Shown piece after piece: positions 46,056-58,405 of a DNA stretch of 64,000 nt. The notes beneath the pieces were generated by a model. The model had not been told where the DNA came from and ran no database searches. It was given only the letters and a program-made list of their open reading frames with translations. The position numbers and the translations under genes were made by a program. The stretch is from assembly GCA_002245135.1 (NCBI GenBank), contig NGBS01001170.1, positions 115,102 through 179,101 on the forward strand, given 5' to 3'. Numbering within the stretch: position 1 is the stretch's first letter; every line of letters starts with the position of its first letter. This DNA is from Proteromonas lacertae. Its lineage: Eukaryota; Sar; Bigyra; Opalinata; Proteromonadidae.

Positions 46056-47616
46056 ATGAAAAGCTACAACAAATCTTTGATTATAATATGCATATTTGTG
46101 TTTACAAATAACATTGGATCAATAATGTCATACATCTACCTACCTCACATTGTTCAAGATTTATTCCCAAGTGTACGATAAAATTTATAATCATATAACA
46201 GAAAGGAGCATCGAATATAGGATTACCATTAGCTATATTACAAGTAGTACATAATATTGGTGGTTGTATCGGATCAATTCTAATTGCTTACTTATGCAGT
46301 CGTTTCAGTTATTTAAATGTATTAGTAATACTCTTTACAAGTATTTTTAACTTTAAAAAACTCATCATATAGTTGTATCTATGACAAATTTTGGAATGAG
46401 TATCCCATTCAATTATACATATTGCATTATCATTTATTTCATCTGGGGAATTTGTCAAGAGAATAATGGAATATATCGAACATTACTTGGTGAAGTATCT
46501 AATTCATCCAAATTAAGTATAAGCTTTATGTTATTCTTTGTATCATTTGGATTATCAACGTATATTACTTATATTTTCTATACATAGATCTATTGGTTCA
46601 GTATTAGGTGGATTTCTATCACAAGTATTCCACTTTAATTATGATCAACAAAACTATTCCATATTCAACGAAGTATAAACATCATTCTTAAACTTTATAG
46701 TATCCATATTTACTAACTGGATTAATTGGTTCAATCTTCACTTTAGTTGGTTCATTCACTATGTTATTTGGATATAAACACTTACCTGAAGAAATCCCAA
46801 TATCATCAATTTCATCACTAAGTAATTACTTTGATCTATTCAGAGATAGATCAGTAGTTTTGTTATTGATTATTCAAGGATTAATTCGTCTATTTATGTC
46901 AGTAATAATGACATTTATACCACTATGGTTTGTAGCAAGCAAATCATCAGGTGGATTTCTATTAATGCCATTCAATATGGGTTTAATAATGGGAATATCC
47001 GGTGTATTATCATTATTATGTCAAATACTTTTTAGCAGAAGAATAATCAATAATTTGGGTATTAAAGTAACAGCTATTTGTTGCTGCTTTGCATTAGCTG
47101 GTGTTGTTCTGTTTGGACCAATTATTAATAGATGTAATGAGAAGTATTCAGATACAGTCTTAATTGTGATTTTGACTTGCTTTATGTGTTCTATTCTTAC
47201 TATTTTCACAGTATTAATGATTTCTGTGTCTATTATGATTAATAATTCAGTGTTTCCTGAAGAAAGACATTGGATGAATTCAATGGTACAAAGTATTATT
47301 AATATTGTTCAAATTCCTATATCCTTTTTCATCTATTTATAATTTCAATCTTTAATTCTTATAAGGTCCAATTATTGCTAGCGGTTTGTTTAAGATTAGT
47401 TATTCACACCAAATCAACTATGATTATAACTATATTGCATGGTCGGCTTGTAGTTTTCTATTGATTGTTTCTGGATTGTTGAACTGTATGATCCCAAATT
47501 CAATTGAAAAGGAATTGAAAATGCCTAAAATTATTCCACCAGTTTACTCGAATTATCAACCTCAAAAAGAGAATTTGGATGATTTGGATGATGCATATGA
47601 AGAAACATACCTTTGA
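46056..47616 (+). CDS. Major facilitator superfamily transporter
   Basis: Five or six short introns interrupt a membrane protein of about 480 residues. The first helix is SLIIICIFVFTNNIGSIMSY; later helices include LPLAILQVVHNIGGCIGSIL, YCIIIYFIWGICQENNGIYR (family: the G-x(3)-G-P region of helix 5), RSIGSVLGGFLSQ, VVLLLIIQGLIRLFMSVIMT and CSFLLIVSGLLNCMI. I count about 12 segments. A short acidic cytosolic tail ends the protein (DDLDDAYEETYL). The helix 4-5 pattern resembles the plant/fungal ZIF1-like and drug-H+ antiporter branch; the substrate cannot be read from sequence. Confidence 0.75.
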
Positions 47617-47774
47617 ACCTCTTTAGAATACCCTAATAAATAATTTAAAATATTTTCTTTATTATAATACATTTATTTGATTGAAATAAAACAATCAAGC
47701 TTTCAAGCTTATTTTTTGAATTTCAATTCATTTCTTGTTATACAAACAAATAATTGGATTTATAAATTCATAAA

Positions 47775-49551
47775 ATGGTATATTACACACAAGATGAGTT
47801 TGTAAACGAATTTTCTACAGAAAAGCCAACGAAATCATATGTTTGGTTGTCACATTCAATTGCTGCAAGTGCTGCATTAATAATATCTGTTGTGTTAGCA
47901 TTCTGTGATATTATGAAAACATCAGAGAATGCTGCATGTAAAACAAGCATAACTACAACTTGTGACTTGGTTCTTATTTTCACAGTGATTTATTTTGTTT
48001 TATCATTCTACTGCTCACAAGTTATTGTGAAAATAAATACAACAGATGAATCAAAATCAAAAGAAGTAAAGAAAGAAGAGGATAGACAATCCAATGGTCC
48101 AACATCATTTAATATATATCAATTAATCAAGCAACCTGCAAAAACAACCATAGAACCAAGAAAACCATCCTATGATACAAGAATCATTACAAATTCAGAA
48201 GATTTAGATGAATTATATACTGAAAGAAATCATCGTGAAGAACGTGAGCAACAAAGACAACAACAACAGCAGCAGCAACAACAACATAATCAACATCAGA
48301 ATTATAATCAAAGTCAGAATCAAAATCAATCAAAACAACAATATTTCAGATACTTAAAACCATACACAAAATCATTAACAACAACAATATGGAAGTATAT
48401 TCCATCAATGTCTTTATTAAAGTATAGTTATTTCATTATATATTATATTAAATAGTCCATCCTCTCAATTAAATATGAATATTTCTAATTCATATTCAAA
48501 TTCAAAGAAAGCATTTGAGTTTTTAAAAGAAAAGAATATTAGAGAAAAAATTGATATTTGGAGTGATAATATGAGAAGATTTATTGTGTCTTATACAAAG
48601 AAAACAATTGTATAATAATAATAATAATAATATATTTTAATATTTTATATAGTTAAATCCAATGAAAGAAAATACTGATGAATTACTAGAAGTTTTACCA
48701 ATTCAAATGTTGAATTATACTGACATTGATTATAGAGCCAATTTGAATAATAATTATTTAACTTTAGAAGCAATAGTAGAAATGTATGCCAATACAAATC
48801 ATCCAAGTTATTCATTATTAAGATCAAAAAGAAGACAAAATATTCAACTATTTACTGAGAGAAAAATGGTATTTAATTGTATATGTTTTATACTTCATAG
48901 TTGGAGAAGTATATAACAATTAATGGAAATGTAAGACATAGAGGATATATATCATTTTATTATTATTATTGATTAATTAATATTTCTTTAATTATATTGT
49001 AAGTGTTAGACAGATTGAACCATTTATGTGAGAATGACTATTTAACAGGATATATATGGAATGAAGGAGGTGAATATCTGAAGAAGAAATGGTCAGATAA
49101 ATATCCATCAGATGCACAAGTATAATCTATATGAATAATCTATATATTTATATAGATTATAATGCATATATTCAAGTGTTATATGGATGATTTGCTATCA
49201 GGTGGTTTGTGGGGTTTTACACCATTTACTGATACTTATTATATTGAATATGATAAAATATCAGAAGGAATTCCAGGTATATTTATAAATATTTATTAAT
49301 TATTGTTATTATAAATAGAATGGAAAAGTAGTTCATTGGCAATAGAAGAATCAAATTTAGTTCCACCTCATTATAATTTAACATATAAGAAAGAGATTAT
49401 TTATATACTACCTGGAAGACCAAATGCATTTATGACAATGGTGGTGATGTTATATTTGATTGAAAATGAATCAGAGTTCATGGGAAGATTAGGAAATTGC
49501 GATTTATCAAATATATTGAAGGTATTATCGGAAGATGAAAGTCAATTTTAA
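47775..49551 (+). CDS. TMEM209: TMEM209-like nuclear-envelope protein
   Basis: Two N-terminal membrane helices lie at about residues 27-45 (AASAALIISVVLAFC) and 65-82 (LVLIFTVIYFVLSFYCS). A disordered linker with a Gln run follows. The C-terminal half, split by small introns, has YLTGYIWNEGGEYLKKKW, PSDAQ and then the diagnostic VPPHYNLTYKKEIIYILPGR, PNAFMTMVVMLYLIENESEF, which match the NPPHYxLxxxGxIYxLPxGRxNxF block of TMEM209 (PF09786). The human protein sits at the nuclear envelope and contacts a nucleoporin. Around 48905-49020 the exon joins are unclear. Confidence 0.75.
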
Positions 49552-49890
49552 TTATTTTTCCTGTTTTCTTAATATTTTGTATTATTTTTTCATTTTTTAT
49601 TTCAAAAGATTTAAAAGAGAATGATTTAAATCAAATCGAAGGTAGTTAGTCTGTAATTATACTCTTAACGATGAAACTAGTAATAAATTAGTTTAAAATG
49701 TAACTTTTGTGTAGATCAATCCATTAAGATGTTAAAATTATGATTACATTTAGTTATAAGTTAGATGTTAGATAATTAACTTCAAAATTATGCAGCCATT
49801 ATAATAAATTAATCATAGATAATTAATAATGACTATACAACTCTAAATAAAACGAAAATATAATTCAACTTGACATTAATATTAATTTCT
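49552..49890. other. Convergent intergenic region, TMEM209 / eL37
   Basis: About 340 A/T-rich bases between two 3' ends. Nothing beyond probable 3'UTR and polyadenylation sequence is visible. Confidence 0.5.
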
Positions 49891-50227
49891 TTAATTTGAG
49901 ACAGCTTTTGGTTTAGCTTGAGTACCACATCTGAAACCATTCTTGAAACGTCTTGATAATGTCTTCATATAACTCATACGACCAGTTCCTTGGGTTCTAC
50001 GACGGATAGCTTTTGTTCCCCAATTGTCTATATATATAATTGAATAAAAAATACAATGTCGTGTTTTAGCATTTGGATAACCACATGAAGCACAGGTCTT
50101 CTTTTGATTATGGAATGAGCTCTTACCACATCTACGGCAGATGGTGTGAGTCTTTGTGTGTCGTTCACCAAAACTAGTTGTACCTTTAGTCTATTCAATA
50201 ATAGCTTAATTAATAAAATAATACCAT
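49891..50227 (-). CDS. RPL37: Large ribosomal subunit protein eL37
   Basis: Three exons give about 90 residues: [39 protein letters not shown], then [20 protein letters not shown] and [16 protein letters not shown]. The two CxxC pairs make the eL37 zinc ribbon and GTGRMxYxK is the family signature. The first exon is just the ATG (50225-50227), followed at once by an intron of about 34 nt; introns just after the start codon are common in ribosomal protein genes. Codons are richer in G and C at third positions than in neighbours, as expected for a highly expressed gene. Confidence 0.93.
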
Positions 50228-50325
50228 TGTAATGCCAAGTTAATGAAACTATTATTAAATAAACTTTATATAATAAATCTGCCTCAGGGTTGGGAATTCT
50301 AACATTTTTTGTTTATTTTAGTTTT

Positions 50326-52628
50326 ATGGGTTGTTCATTGTCTAAAACAAAAAATATAAATGAGTATTGACAATATCATATATATTGTAGAATGGGTGAA
50401 GAGAATGAAGGCTATGAACCACCTCCGTATTTTTTTCTTTTTATTAAAAGAGGATATTAGGGAGAAAAAAGTGTCTAATTTGAGGAAAACATATTTATTA
50501 GGTGATTTAATAGGGTGTGGACCACATTCCTACACAATTATAGGAACAGAAAAGGTTTCAGGTATTTTCAATAGTTTGATAAAATATTATAGGTCGAAAA
50601 GTTGCAATTAAAATAGTTATGAAAGATGATATTGAAGATAACGCTTTATATAGAGAAAAGTTAGAAAAATCTCTCAATGTATTAATATCATTTATTGCAA
50701 ATAGCTACATCATCCTCATATAGTTCAAATGTACGCATACTATGAAGATAAACATAATTTCTACATAATCAACGATTATATGGCAGGAGGTCAATTAATC
50801 AACAATATATCTCACAGAAAATATTTTAACGAAACAGCCTGTCAATTAATAGTAAAAATCTTACTTGAAGCAGTAGATTATGCTCATCAACAAGGTATTG
50901 TACATTTGGACATCAAACCTGAAAATATATTAATAAAAGACTCAAATGATCAAAATAGTATAAATATAAGTGATTTTGGATTTGGTGAAGTATTAATTGT
51001 ATAAATTACTTGAATTATGTATATTGTGTATATAGCCAGAAACAGCAAATCTATGTTATTGTCAAGATTTCGTATCACCTGAAGTAATTGGCAATAAAAA
51101 ATATCTAATGAGAAATAACATAAAGACATTAAAATATATAGATTATTATCAATTAGGTGTTTATATATATATACTATTATCAGGTTATTCACCTTATCCA
51201 ATATCATCAAGTGATATAAATAACAATAACAATAATATAATATACAGAAGAATAGCTGAAAATTCATATACATTTAGTGAGAATATTTGGTGTCATATAT
51301 CTGGTGAAGGAATGGATTTAGTAAAACATTTATTAATGGCAAAACCAAAGTCAAGGTTTGACAAGACTCAAGCTTTTAAACATCCATTTGTATTATATAC
51401 TCGTACTACTACTCCATTAACTGATACTTTGAGTAGTTTAATTAAATATAATGATAAAAAAAATGAAATAGATAAAACATTGATTGATGAAAAACCAAAA
51501 TATAATTGTAAAACTATAACAAAGTATATATATATATATTATTATTATTATTTATTATAGAGATGTAAATGAATTAGAAGTACCAGATCGATATGAATTT
51601 CTCAAATTCATAGGCGAAGGAAGGCAAGGTAAAGTATATGAATGTAGAAGAGTAGTTGATAATGTTTATGTAGCAATAAAGCAAATAGAAAAAGCAACAA
51701 TCAAGAATGTAGAAGATTTTAAAAGCAGAGTAGAAAGACAAAAGAGTATGAAGCACTTTAATATTGTACAAATAATTGAATTTGTTGAAGAAACATCTTA
51801 TTTTTACATTATCTATGATTACTCTCAAGGTCATGATATATTAGATTGTATATCAAAACAGGATGTATATACTGAGAATAATGCAAGGTTAATTATTAGA
51901 GGAATTTTAGAACCATTGATGCTATTACACGCAGATTATAAACCTCATTTGAATTTGAAATTATCTAATGTTATGATTGATACATATAGTGATTATAATT
52001 CTATTAAATTGAGTGATTTAGGATCATTAAATTATATCTATGTATATATTATTATTATTATTATTAAAAATAGGATTGTTTAAATTATCCATTTGATTCA
52101 GTCGATTGTCTTCCTCCAGAAATATTATTAAAGAAAAGAGCTATTGGTAATGCTGCTGATATGTGGTCAATAGGTGTGATGACTTATATATTACTCAGTG
52201 GAGAAAGTCCATTTCTTTCATTTGATGATATATTGTCAGGTACTTTTAGTTTCAGAGGTATAATATGGTATGAAATATCAAACGAAGCGAAGAATTTTAT
52301 TTTGAAGTTAATTACTGCTTCACCATATGAAAGAATGACAGCTGAAGAAGCATTTAATCATCCATTTATAGTAGGGCAAAGAGAATTCCCTGAATTGAAG
52401 AATGTGATGAATCAATTGTGTTTATACAATGTAGAAAGGAAGAAAGTTCATGATCCAGTTAGAGTGATTATTCCAAAAGTTATTGAGAAAAAGAAACCTA
52501 TGTTGAGAGGTCCGAAACAAGATGTAGATGAGAATAATCCTTATGTATTTCCTACAATTGTTGTGGAGAAAGAGAATGATACACAACCACCTACTTCGAC
52601 TAAGGAAAATGAGAATAGTAAAAAATAG
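50326..52628 (+). CDS. Acylated tandem CAMK-like kinase plus pseudokinase
   Basis: The protein starts MGCSLSKTK, an excellent myristoylation and palmitoylation signal. Kinase domain 1 has a poor Gly loop (IGCGPHSYT), the lysine in KVAIKIV, HLDIKPENIL (HRD changed to HLD, catalytic Asp kept) and SDFGFGE, so it may be active. Domain 2 has a good loop (IGEGRQGKVYE), VAIKQI, but HLNLKLSNVMI in place of HRDxKxxN (catalytic Asp to Asn) and SDLGS in place of DFG, and so is probably a pseudokinase. Both are closest to the CAMK/SNF1-type fold (MWSIGVMTYILLSGESPF, HPF near the ends). A charged tail follows. The intact-plus-dead pairing suggests regulation in cis, as in JAK or RSK-like proteins, but arose separately. 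Confidence 0.82.
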
Positions 52629-52856
52629 GTTACTTATTATAAATTAACAGAAATTAAATATAAATTAAACAATTATGAATTTAATATTAATGAATATATA
52701 TAATAATAATAATTAATTACTATTGTGTAGTGAATTAAATAAAAATTTGTGATTCGAGCTTTTTTACTCAAGCCAATTTCATTTTCTTATTTTAGAGGTA
52801 TATATAGAGATAATTGCAATATAATATTTAAAATTTCGTTTATTATCTCATAGAAA

Positions 52857-54557
52857 ATGCAATCAGCTGGTGATACAGAAACAAAGCCTTTGATTTCTTC
52901 AGAAGAAAACACTACAAATATACCTATTTATACTGAAGCTGTATGATATTATTCAATGTTACCTGTATTTATTCTTATAGTCAGCTAATGCTGATGGAAT
53001 TCTAGAAACTCCTCTTTTAGAATCAGATGCAGCAGATGTATTAGGTCATACTCCACTATATGGATCGATTGCAAATCTTGCTAATTCAATTGTTGGTATA
53101 ATTTATGTTTTTTTAACATTGTAAATAGGTGCTGGTATTTTGACTTTACCATATGCAATTGCAAAAGTAGGATATGGTTTAGGATGGTTAACAATGATAT
53201 TATTTGCTGGTATTTAGTTTCATTTATATTTATGATAGTTGTCTCAGCTGGAAGTGCATTTATGCTATATACATGCTATTGTAAATCAGGTGAAAAAACA
53301 TATGGAACAATAACAAAAAGATATTATGGAAAAGTTGCAGCTGGAATTGTTGAATTCATTATAGTATAATATAATTGTTTAATAAATCATTATATAGATG
53401 GCTTATTCAATTGGTGCATGTTTCGGTTATATGATCATAGTCTCCAACAAACTAGATGTAGTTGTATCTCTAATAACGGATCATTATCCATTACCTCATT
53501 CAATCAGATTCTTATCAGATAGAAGTGTATTAATTACACTGATGGTTGTATTAATAATACTTCCAGCTTCACTTCAAAAGAGTCTTGGTGCTTTGAGATT
53601 TACAAGTATTATAGCAATGGCAACTATATTGTATTTAACAATATGTGTTATTGCTCAAGCATCTTGGACTGATTCTTGTAAGATAGGTGAAGAAGCTGGT
53701 TATGAATGCATAAATAATATGTGTGTTTTACAGCCAAAACATGCATTACAGACGTTTAGTAATTATTCTTCGTGTTTATTAGGATGTGAACATGTTACAC
53801 CAGATCCATCAGGACATAATTTACATGTATATATATATATATATATAACACTATTATTATTATAAAATAGTTGAATTTCTTTGAATTAAATTATCAGATA
53901 TTTACCACATTACCATTGTTCTGTTATGGATTTTGTTGTCAAGTACAAGTTGTTCCAGTTTTTTGTATATATATATATATATATTGTATTATATAATAAA
54001 TAGCTGAAATGAAAAAACCTACTGTAAAGAATGTAAGAATATTATTAATCTCAGCAATTTCATTTGTTTTATTATTGTATTTACCAAATAGTTTAGCTGG
54101 ATATATTACATTTTGTGATAAGATATTAGGAGATGAATTAGATTGTTATGATAGTTCAAATATTCCAATGTTAATTGCTAGAATTGCCTTACCATTTACT
54201 ATCTCTGTAACATATCCATTATACTCTCATACATTGAGAATGAGTATTTCTAAAGTAATTTTTGGTACTCCTTATCCTGATACGTTATTTAGATATTTAA
54301 TAACTATCATTTTCTTAGGAATATCTTTAATTGTTGCTATTTTTTTCAAACAAATTGATGTTGTTGCTGGTATTACTGGTGCATTAGGTGGATCGATGTT
54401 AGTTTTAATTGTACCAGCATTATTGTATTATAAAGTTTCAAAGGAACATAGAACAAAGTTTTATTACTTGAAAGTGGCTATTTCTGGGATTTATATATTT
54501 TTAGGTTTAACCATTTTCGTAATTGGTACTTTTGTTACTGTTAAAGATGCCATTTAA
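52857..54557 (+). CDS. Amino-acid transporter, AAAP/SLC38 family
   Basis: After a polar N-terminus (residues about 1-60) the first helix has the family start SIANLANSIVGAGILTLPYA, split by an intron. Other helices include SIGACFGYMIIVSNK, FTSIIAMATILYLTICVIA, FCYGFCCQVQVVPVF (family: F-CH-x(4)-P) and ILLISAISFVLLLYLPNSLA. I count about 11 membrane segments with a Cys-rich extracytosolic loop (CKIGEEAGYECINNMCVL). These proteins carry neutral amino acids with H+ or Na+; the exact substrate is unknown. Introns near 53828-53870 and 53965-54002 are (TA)n-rich. Confidence 0.85.
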
Positions 54558-54660
54558 TTAACTTGTAAATGTTCTTTTTTATATATTACTAACTCTTTGT
54601 TGTTTTGAATAAAACACAATATTCCACGATCTGATCTGTGTAACCGATCATTACTTTAAA

Positions 54661-55352
54661 ATGGATTTTCAAGAGCTAGTTAGCGAATTATTAACATCGT
54701 ATTGATGAATATAATATTATTCGCATAGAAGCACCATATTATGTGGTATTCATGCTCTGATGATGGCAGGTAAAGGTTCAATCAATGAAGCATGCTGGAG
54801 CATTGTTTTAAGTCAAGTTTGCTGTGCTATTACACCTTGCCTGATCAATTTGTTTGGATTACATCATCAAGCACAGATTCATTCTTATTCTTTGTTCACT
54901 GCATTTATTTTAGCGCCATCAGCTGTTATTTATAAATTTGGTTCATCAATGGAATACCATATTCTTTCAACTGCATATTTTATTCTAGTTTTTCATCATT
55001 TCTGTAATGAGTTTATAACAACAAAAAGTGGTTTAAGAATTCAAGCCGCTGCTGTGCTAATAGCAACAGTGTTTCTGAATTATGGCACTTTCTTTACAAC
55101 TTATATTACAATTGGATTTATTGCTTTTGTTATTCTAGCAATTTATTCCACAATATACTATCCACACGAATTATGTCCAAGACAAGATATAATTACAATT
55201 ATAATCTACTCAGCTGTTGGTTATTGTTGTTACACTCATTTAGTATATTATTCGCTTATTTATTATATTTTTAATAGTATTCAAAGTATTTACTTTATGC
55301 AATTTTAGCATATACTGTTATTGATCCCATCCTACCACAACGATTTAGATAA
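54661..55352 (+). CDS. Multi-pass membrane protein of unknown function
   Basis: A 14-residue first exon (MDFQELVSELLTS), a 30-nt intron (about 54705-54734), a long exon and a short last exon give about 210 residues. Six or seven hydrophobic segments are visible, for example LCGIHALMMAG, SLFTAFILAPSAVIYKFG, AAAVLIATVFLNYGTFF and TIIIYSAVGYCCYTHLV. No family motif is recognised. The tail is short and basic (PILPQRFR). Confidence 0.6.
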
Positions 55353-55401
55353 ATAACTAATAATATTATGATGTACTAGATATATGTTGTTTATTCCACA
55401 T

Positions 55402-55920
55402 TTATTGCTTCATATATTGATTATGATATATATCTGCTTCATTACTAAACAAATTCTTTCTAATATCTTGAATCTAAATAAATAACATAATTTAAGATAG
55501 AGATACTTCTTTAGTTCTCATGTAATTACATTGTTTAGCAAAATATTCACCTATTTTCATCAATGTTCCCATCGTATGATAATAATCCATCTTTCCATTA
55601 GAATCATTGGGGATATTAGTCTGATAACTATAACATTGGAGACAGTAGTCACAAAATTCTTCTGAGCGATATTTGCATTGCCTTAAAATAGCAATTAACT
55701 GATCTCTTACTTGAGGATTCATTTCTTCATTATAATTCTCAAATATGTATTTTAGAACAAAATAAATATTTCTCGATTCATTGAATATAGTCGCTAGATC
55801 CAATATATCACTAACTTGTGGTAATGTACCTGTAAATTGATCTTTCTATCATATATATGTAAATAGCAATACAAAATAAGGAAAATTACTGTCTATGATA
55901 CTATTTGATGGTAAAGACAT
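55402..55920 (-). CDS. Small Cys-rich helical protein of unknown function
   Basis: Three exons give about 140 residues: MSLPSNSIIDS, then FTGTLPQVSDILDLATIFNE, CKYRSEEFCDYCLQCYSYQT and a last exon DIRKNLFSNEADIYHNQY. The Cys cluster (C-x(7)-C-x(2)-C-x(2)-C) could bind metal. No signal peptide and no known domain. Confidence 0.5.
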
Positions 55921-56087
55921 TCAAAAATAAAAGAAATAAAAAAAGAATAGAAATGGGTATGTCGAAATTATGATACACCATGATTTTAAAAAGAGAATAT
56001 TGTGACAATAAGAAAACTTTATTTTTTAAAAACACTACATATTTATATTACAATGTGATTATAATAACATGCAAAAATATGGTTAAC

Positions 56088-56959
56088 TACTGTTGTGGAT
56101 CAATATATATTATTTTGTTGGATAGTAGATATGGAACTATTCCTTCTTTCAATTGTTCGACAAACGATTTTATTTTATCTTCCATATATTGGAATAATAA
56201 ACCGCATGATTGGAGGTAATTCTGTAAATCTGCGCTATTTTTATACAAATATCCGAAATTATCAATTAATTTGAATAATATATGAACGTAACAGTTGAAT
56301 AGGCGTATATGGTCTTTGCTAATAACAATTATTTTTTTAAATCCTAATGTTGACCAATGATGAATTAAACTATTAGCATTACATCAATAGTATGTATACT
56401 CTGTTAATTGCTGATAAACATCTTCATATATATTAGTTCCTTTATTACATAGTATTATACAGTAGTAAAAATCATTATTATTCAATATTATCATATATAT
56501 TTCATTACCATCTTTATTAATTGGAAAAATTAGTAGTTTTTTATTTATATAACGTTTTAGTAGTATACTCTTTTCATTTATACTGTTTTTAGCTAGTAAT
56601 TTGAATATGAAATTGACAGAAAATATTCTGATTTGATTCTCGTGATTGTAATGTGAGTTATTTAATATAACAGCTAGCGATAGGTTTTTGTCTTTATATT
56701 TTTCTATTATTATTGGGCTTCCATACTCTTCTACTGATATGAGATCATCTACAGATGGATCTTTGGCATTTCCTTCAACAGTGGACATTTCGGATTGAAA
56801 ACAGGTAAATATGTTCGTATATGGCCTTTTATTGGGTATGTAATGGTTGGAATAATCATGGTATGTGTCTTTAGTGATATTCCTACGTCTTTTTCTATGT
56901 GAAAAAATAAGGGGTAATAATGGTATACATTGGGCGACCTTTTTTATTTTTACCATCAA
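56088..56959 (-). pseudogene. Unknown-family paralogue A, interrupted by an in-frame TGA
   Basis: Paralogue of the gene at 57285-58133. Shared landmarks are KRPYxN near the N-terminus, NxSxYNHENQIxxxSVN, LLIFPINKDGNEI and, after the break, HILFKLIDNFGY and YIDPQQ at the end. A TGA at 56384-56386 stops the frame, but the same frame continues for about 98 more residues with clear similarity to copy B up to the natural TAG at 56088-56090. The first exon is not resolved; a TAG at about 56900 looks like a 3' splice site. A basic N-terminus (HRKRRRN) hints at nuclear localisation. The last half could be read through, or the copy is dead. Confidence 0.6.
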
Positions 56960-57284
56960 TAATGTGATCCAATGCTATTTGTATAGATGTAAAAGAAATT
57001 ATACTTAAAGCGATTTTTTTCTTGTATGACTGTCTTGGCATCAACCTATATATTGTAAATATTATGGACATACTTGTTAAAATACTGAAACTGAAAAGAA
57101 TGAAAGAAAAAGAAAAAGATTAGACAAATTTGAATATTTAGTCGTTTCATTTTCTATCAAAATTTTGATACACCAAATACTTTAAAAAGAGAATATATCA
57201 TTATAAAGATTATTTGATGTACTGAAAACACAGTATATTAATATAAATGCATTAGTATAATTATAATAAAGTATAATAAAAGCA

Positions 57285-58133
57285 TTATTGTTGTGGATCA
57301 ATAAAATCGATTTGGTTGGATAGTAATCTTGAAATTACACCTTTCTTTAATTGCGCAACAAATTCATTCACCTTATTTTCGTCGTATTTGTATAATGAAC
57401 TACTTAAGTTGAGATACTTAGTTAAATCTTCATCACTTTTATACGTATATCCAAAATTATCAATTAATTTGAATAGAATATGAATATAGAAATTATCTAA
57501 GCATTTTGTATTGTTACAAATGATATATATTTTCACTGTATCTGAAGTTGATAGTTTATGAATTAAACTAGAAGAAATATACATGATAGATATATACTCT
57601 ATTAGCTGCTTATATACATCCTCATAGATATCTGTTTTTCTATCACATATTATAATAAAATAGCAAATGTTAAGGTTATTCAACATTATCAATTTAATTT
57701 CATTACCATCTTTACTGATTGGAAATATTACCATTTTTTTAGTCAAATAACGTTTTATAAGAGCATTTTTCTCATCTGGACTTGCTGTAGATAGTATATG
57801 ATAGATGGAATTAACAGACAATAGGATGATTTGATTTTCATGGTTGTAAGAAGAATTGTTCAACAATGTCATAAGAGATTTATCCATGTTTTCACTTTTA
57901 TCAATAAGTATGGGAGTGCAATATTCTTCTAATTGTATAACATCATCATCATATCTTATGCTGCTTACATCTTCCACTTCTATAGCTGGATCTTTGGTAT
58001 TTTCTTCTACAATGGAAATATCAGTTTGTAGATTTACAATGTTGTTAATATATGGTCTTTTAACAGGTGATATATATTTAGATGCATTGTCTAGTATGTC
58101 ATTAATGTTAATCGTACGTCTCTTCCTATACAA
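57285..58133 (-). CDS. Unknown-family paralogue B (tandem partner of 56088-56959)
   Basis: A 282-residue open frame. The real start may be in an upstream exon, because TGTATAG right before KRRT looks like a 3' splice site, as in paralogue A. Landmarks are RKRRTININD, KRPYINNIV, SSYNHENQIILLSVNSIYHI, MVIFPISKDGNEIKLIMLNN and a terminal FIDPQQ. The middle has alternating strands and helices. I do not recognise the family. One possible reading is a degenerate Ulp1/adenovirus-type protease fold, since the (M/L)xIFPIxKDGNE block sits where such enzymes have a PINxxxHW strand, but no His-Asp-Cys triad is present, so I do not claim it. Confidence 0.55.
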   Translation of the reverse strand: MYRKRRTININDILDNASKYISPVKRPYINNIVNLQTDISIVEENTKDPAIEVEDVSSIRYDDDVIQLEEYCTPILIDKSENMDKSLMTLLNNSSYNHENQIILLSVNSIYHILSTASPDEKNALIKRYLTKKMVIFPISKDGNEIKLIMLNNLNICYFIIICDRKTDIYEDVYKQLIEYISIMYISSSLIHKLSTSDTVKIYIICNNTKCLDNFYIHILFKLIDNFGYTYKSDEDLTKYLNLSSSLYKYDENKVNEFVAQLKKGVISRLLSNQIDFIDPQQ

Positions 58134-58190
58134 GATAATAAGGGGTAATTATATATATGTATAACCGTAAGAATATCACTGTATGTGGGT

Positions 58191-58271
58191 AAACCGTACC
58201 AGACTATTCTTAGGTGCCTTCTACAGGTAAGAATAAGCGATTTGAGTGTGAATTAGTTTTTGGTACGGGTT
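58191..58271. other. Nested stem-loop
   Basis: AACCGTACC (58192-58200) pairs with GGTACGGGTT (58262-58271, one mismatch). Inside it TATTCTTA (58205-58212) pairs with TAAGAATA (58228-58235). The two stems are stacked with short loops, so the DNA or an RNA copy could fold. Confidence 0.55.
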
Positions 58272-58405
58272 ATACTGGAGCAAGCGGTGAATTTAAAATT
58301 GTGTATATATTTTAGTGTATGAGTAATTTTATGGGTTAAAATTTATTTTTATGTTTTTAATAGTTTGTAGTGTAGGATAGTAGAAATAAAGTGTATAAAT
58401 AGAAA

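Noticed and set aside
56384-56386. TGA as selenocysteine or as a reassigned sense codon
   Set aside because: TGA ends several intact genes here at the expected place, and the aligned codon in paralogue B is Met, not Cys. No SECIS-like hairpin was seen by eye in the 3' flank.
57285-58133. Paralogue B as an adenovirus-type or Ulp1 protease of the viral element
   Set aside because: The order of strands is vaguely similar, but the His-(Asp/Asn)-Gln-Cys residues are missing and the gene seems to have an upstream exon, unlike the element genes.
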